From contig CALUHX010000009.1 in NCBI GenBank assembly GCA_944320555.1, forward strand, positions 1-64,000: DNA of 64,000 nt, read 5' to 3'. This document shows, one piece after another, positions 61,443 through 64,000 of the stretch (positions are counted from its first letter, which is position 1; each line of letters opens with the position of its first letter). Both the position numbers and the translations under genes were made by a program. This DNA is from an uncultured Butyricimonas sp. Lineage in GTDB: Bacteria > Bacteroidota > Bacteroidia > Bacteroidales > Marinifilaceae. Below the pieces are notes generated by a model that worked only from the letters and a program-made list of their open reading frames with translations, made no database searches and was not told where the DNA came from.

Positions 61443-62729
61443 TTAACGTTTCAATTGATTGTACAGTTTTTCGATGCTTACTTGCGCCTGCAGGAGGGTC
61501 AGGATGGCGTCCGTGTAGTTGCTTTCGGCGGTGAGGTAGTTGTCGTTGGCCTGGGTGAGGTCGAGGCTGGATATGGCTCCGTGCTCGAACTTGATTTGAT
61601 AGTTTTTCAACACGCGGGCCGCCACGTCGATGTTTTCCTTTTGGAGCTCGTAGTTTTCCATGGCGTTCTTGAGGTCGAACTTCAGTTGCTCGTCCTGCAG
61701 GTGGAGGTTGTCGCGCAGCAGATCCTGGTTGGTGAGAGTCTGCTCGTAGGTGATTTTCGCCTGTTTCACCTGTGAGTAGCGTTGCAACCCGGAGAAAATC
61801 GGGATGCTCATCGAGAATCCGGCGGAGTGGTTGGGACTCATGTCGAATCCGGATGTCTTGATTTTATAGGTGTAGGCGTAGGAGCCCGATATGGTCGGGG
61901 CGAAGCTCCATTTTTGCAGGGCGACCTGTTTGCGGTTCAGTTCCGCCTGGGTTTCCATTTGCCGGTATTCGAGGTTGTTCTCGATGTTGAAAGGTTGGGC
62001 GTAGAGTTGGGCGGCGATGTTCTCGTCCAGGAATTCCTCCAGTCTGTTGGTCAAGGAGATGACGGTGCCCGCCGGCACGCCTAATTGGATGCTGAGGAGG
62101 TTGTAATTCACCTCCACGGTCCGTTCCATGGCGAGCAGGTTGTTTTCCAGTTGGCCGACGTTGATTTTGATTTGATCCACGTCGGTCTCCTCCACGGTCC
62201 CCGCCTTGAACTGGTTGAGGGTGTGCGTGTAGATGTCCTTCATGTTGTCGAGGTTCTTGCGGAGGATGTCGCGCAGCCGTTCGCTGACGAGCACCGTGTA
62301 GTAGGAGTTGTAGATGGTCTCCACGATGTCCAGCTCCGAGCTCTCCACTTGCTGGGCTGTCAATTGCTTGGCGATTTTGCTGGTTTGGATGCCGACGATC
62401 CACTGCCCGCTGAAGAGCAATTGCGACAGTCCGACCTGGAGGTTCGACTGGTCTTTCAGTTTCATGGATTGCTCGCCGAATCTCATGCGGTATCCGAAGT
62501 TGGAACTGTAATCAATCGTTCCGTTGATTTGCGGCAGTCCTTCCGACACGGCTTCCCGAATCATTTCTTGCCGGAGGTCGATGTCCATCCGCGAGGCTTT
62601 CAGTTCTTTGTTGTGCTTGATCGCGTGTTCCACGGCCTGTTGCAGGGTCAGCGATTGTGTTTCTTGCTGGGCCCGAAGCATCCATGGCGCGATTAGCATC
62701 AAAAGTAAAAGTGATACTCCTTTTTTCAT
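61443..62729 (-). CDS. TolC family outer-membrane efflux channel
   Basis: A 428-residue outer-membrane protein with signal MKKGVSLLLLMLIAPWMLRA, then the first TolC half (LTLQQAVEHAIKHNKELKAS) and the second (VALQKWSFAPTISGSYAYTY), each with long helices such as YELQKENIDVAARVLKNYQI, and the closing LDLTQANDNYLTAESNYTDA. First structural gene of the efflux operon after the tetR gene. Confidence 0.94.
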   Translation of the reverse strand: MKKGVSLLLLMLIAPWMLRAQQETQSLTLQQAVEHAIKHNKELKASRMDIDLRQEMIREAVSEGLPQINGTIDYSSNFGYRMRFGEQSMKLKDQSNLQVGLSQLLFSGQWIVGIQTSKIAKQLTAQQVESSELDIVETIYNSYYTVLVSERLRDILRKNLDNMKDIYTHTLNQFKAGTVEETDVDQIKINVGQLENNLLAMERTVEVNYNLLSIQLGVPAGTVISLTNRLEEFLDENIAAQLYAQPFNIENNLEYRQMETQAELNRKQVALQKWSFAPTISGSYAYTYKIKTSGFDMSPNHSAGFSMSIPIFSGLQRYSQVKQAKITYEQTLTNQDLLRDNLHLQDEQLKFDLKNAMENYELQKENIDVAARVLKNYQIKFEHGAISSLDLTQANDNYLTAESNYTDAILTLLQAQVSIEKLYNQLKR

Positions 62730-62772
62730 AGATTTATTGTTTTTGTTGTTTTTATTGTCTGGTGCGCGGGAC

Positions 62773-63414
62773 TCACATGGTGCGAGAGTCTCCGTTTTTC
62801 TGTTTCTCGTATTTTTTGATTTCTTGCAGTCCTTTTTCGGTGGATATGGCCCGGATGAAGTTGTCCAGTATGGTGCACACGACGTCGGATATGGGATATT
62901 GCATGTTGGCGCTCATTTCCGGGTCGGAGAGGTAGCGGAGCGGGGTGTTGAGCAGGTAGATTTGCAGGTCCCGATCGATGTCCCGCCTGAAGTAGCCTTG
63001 CTCGATGCCTTGGTCGAGCAGGGTGGTCAGGAATTCTCCTTTCAGTTTTTCCTCCGTGTCTTTGATTCTCGCGTAGACCTCGGGGTGGTATTTTTTCATG
63101 TCGAAGTCGTTCGACGGGTGGAGGCTGTTGAGCCTGGCGATGATGAATCTCTTGGTGCTGTCGATGATGGCGATGGGGTTCTGGCGGTCCTCCTCTTGCA
63201 GTTCCAAGCGGATTTTCTGGTCGTGGAGGCGGGCGAGCATGACTTGCTCGACCACGTCGTCCTTGTTTTTAAAGTGTTGGTATAGTGTCTTTTTTGATAT
63301 CCGGAGATGGTTGGCGATGTCGTCCATCGAGGTGCTCCTCAGTCCGTAGATGAGGAAAAGCTCGGATATCCGTTGGATGATTTGTTCTTTTTGTGACTTG
63401 TCGTTGTTTTCCAT
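62773..63414 (-). CDS. TetR/AcrR family regulator of the efflux operon
   Basis: A 213-residue repressor-type protein. The N-terminal HTH is in IIQRISELFLIYGLRSTSMD and DIANHLRISKKTLYQHFKNK; the C-terminal ligand domain is helical. The ATG at 63412-63414 is chosen because the alternative start upstream would put the operator and -7 box inside the gene. It is the first gene of the operon and has an inverted repeat operator candidate just upstream, so it probably represses itself and the pump genes. Confidence 0.9.
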   Translation of the reverse strand: MENNDKSQKEQIIQRISELFLIYGLRSTSMDDIANHLRISKKTLYQHFKNKDDVVEQVMLARLHDQKIRLELQEEDRQNPIAIIDSTKRFIIARLNSLHPSNDFDMKKYHPEVYARIKDTEEKLKGEFLTTLLDQGIEQGYFRRDIDRDLQIYLLNTPLRYLSDPEMSANMQYPISDVVCTILDNFIRAISTEKGLQEIKKYEKQKNGDSRTM

Positions 63415-63441
63415 GTTCGTGTGTTGAAACAAAGTGCGTAT

Positions 63442-63469
63442 GGAAACGGTTTTTGTGTTGAACGTTTCC
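63442..63469. promoter_or_regulatory. candidate TetR operator
   Basis: GGAAACG and CGTTTCC, 14 bases apart, between the -7 box and the tetR start; spacing and symmetry fit a TetR-family site. Confidence 0.6.
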
Positions 63470-63474
63470 GAGGG

Positions 63475-63482
63475 CAAATGTA
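63475..63482 (-). promoter_or_regulatory. -7 box of the efflux operon
   Basis: Minus strand TACATTTG, exact TAnnTTTG, next to the inverted repeat operator; a -33 element is not clear. Confidence 0.55.
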
Positions 63483-63530
63483 TATATTTTATGTCAGGCG
63501 CGATTGTCCGCGTTGTTAATTTATTGTTAA

Positions 63531-63583
63531 TATATTTGCGGGCGGGCGGGGCGCGCGAGGGACGGAATTATGTGTTATCTTTG
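63531..63583 (+). promoter_or_regulatory. two -7 boxes upstream of dnaG
   Basis: TATATTTG (63531-63538) with TTG about 24 bases upstream gives a normal leader. A second exact box TATCTTTG (63576-63583) lies only 4 bases before the ATG and would give a leaderless or near-leaderless mRNA. Confidence 0.5.
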
Positions 63584-63587
63584 CGGT

Positions 63588-64000
63588 ATGATTGACCAGG
63601 CTACCATACAGAAGATTTTCGACGCGGCGGACATTTACGATGTCGTGTCCGAGTTTGTCAGTTTGAAGAAGCGGGGGGCGAACTATATCGGGCTTTGTCC
63701 GTTCCACAACGAGAAGACGGGGTCGTTCACAGTTTCGCCCGCCAAGGGCATTTACAAGTGCTTCGGTTGCGGGAAGGGAGGGAACGCCGTGAGTTTCATC
63801 ATGGAGCACGAGCAGATGTCGTACGTGGAGGCGTTGCGTTTCCTGGCGGCCAAGTACCACATCACTATAGAGGAGAAGGAGATGACCGAGGAGCAGCGCC
63901 GGGAGCAGACGGAGCGGGAGAGCATGCTCATCGTGACGGGGTACGCCAACGAGTATTACCAATACCAGTTGTGGCACACGGACGAGGGGCGTTCCGTGGG
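63588..64000 (+). CDS. dnaG: DNA primase (partial, runs off the window)
   Basis: The first 137 residues of primase, which makes RNA primers for replication. The CHC2 zinc finger is complete: YIGLCPFHNEKTGSFTVSPA then GIYKCFGCGKGGNAVSFIM (Cys, His, Cys, Cys ligands). The N-terminus MIDQATIQKIFDAADIYDVV is standard. The catalytic TOPRIM core lies beyond the window end. Confidence 0.95.
   Translation, partial: MIDQATIQKIFDAADIYDVVSEFVSLKKRGANYIGLCPFHNEKTGSFTVSPAKGIYKCFGCGKGGNAVSFIMEHEQMSYVEALRFLAAKYHITIEEKEMTEEQRREQTERESMLIVTGYANEYYQYQLWHTDEGRSV

Noticed and set aside
1..64000. CRISPR array
   Set aside because: No regularly spaced identical short repeats were found; the repeats seen are paired inverted or direct repeats without spacer arrays.

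Overview
The window reads as a Bacteroidales (Bacteroidota) chromosome with fairly high GC. The evidence is a FecI/FecR/SusC/SusD locus, SPII lipoproteins, repeated TAnnTTTG promoter boxes, methylmalonyl-CoA mutase genes mutA/mutB, a B12-dependent ribonucleotide reductase, an S16 protein with a long Ala/Glu-rich tail, and an efflux operon carrying the small PG0541-type protein. I cannot fix the genus. No rRNA gene, CRISPR array or complete insertion sequence was seen.

Layout. 1-1.75 kb: remnant of an integrated element on the 3' side of tRNA-Lys(CTT), holding an AbiEii-like toxin pair between exact 24-bp repeats and a broken integrase. 1.9-8.5 kb (minus): yebC, then a tight menF-like/menD-like/glsA/lipoprotein operon, then a TRIC/YadS-type membrane protein. 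8.8-9.9 kb: chimeric pseudogene debris (FecR, TonB receptor, GldG-like). 9.9-14.0 kb: mutA-mutB. 14.2-16.7 kb (plus): ddh, a 186-bp imperfect palindrome, tsaC-tsaB. 16.7-25.1 kb (minus): sigma factor, anti-sigma, SusC, SusD and two lipoproteins. 25.2-28.1 kb: rpsP-rimM, then an OLD-like ATPase overlapping a TOPRIM/DUF3226 gene. 28.7-31.3 kb: nrdJ. 31.3-43.5 kb: a large surface lipoprotein, a threonine dehydrogenase-like SDR, rnhA, tRNA-Val(TAC), a hybrid histidine kinase, a duplicated PepSY-like protein and lepA, with several copies of a MITE-like inverted-repeat element. 43.8-48.2 kb: yicC-gmk-nadD, then a radical SAM/triple-TonB pair. 48.2-56.6 kb: accessory region with an orphan cobalamin riboswitch, YitT, two tandem structured RNAs, an agmatine-deiminase-like enzyme, a DUF3791/broken DUF3990 operon, an AAA ATPase and two DUF6266-like genes. 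56.8-63.4 kb (minus): TetR-TolC-MFP-RND-PG0541 efflux operon. The window ends inside dnaG.

The B12 theme recurs (mutAB, nrdJ, riboswitch), and mutAB suggests a succinate/propionate route. The most unusual items are the menF/menD pair, which keeps its frames but lacks several residues normally needed for catalysis; the orphan cobalamin riboswitch with its own promoter and terminator but no gene; the tandem structured RNA pair near 51.0-51.7 kb; the nested MITE-like elements; and a radical SAM protein with Tyr in place of the middle cluster cysteine.
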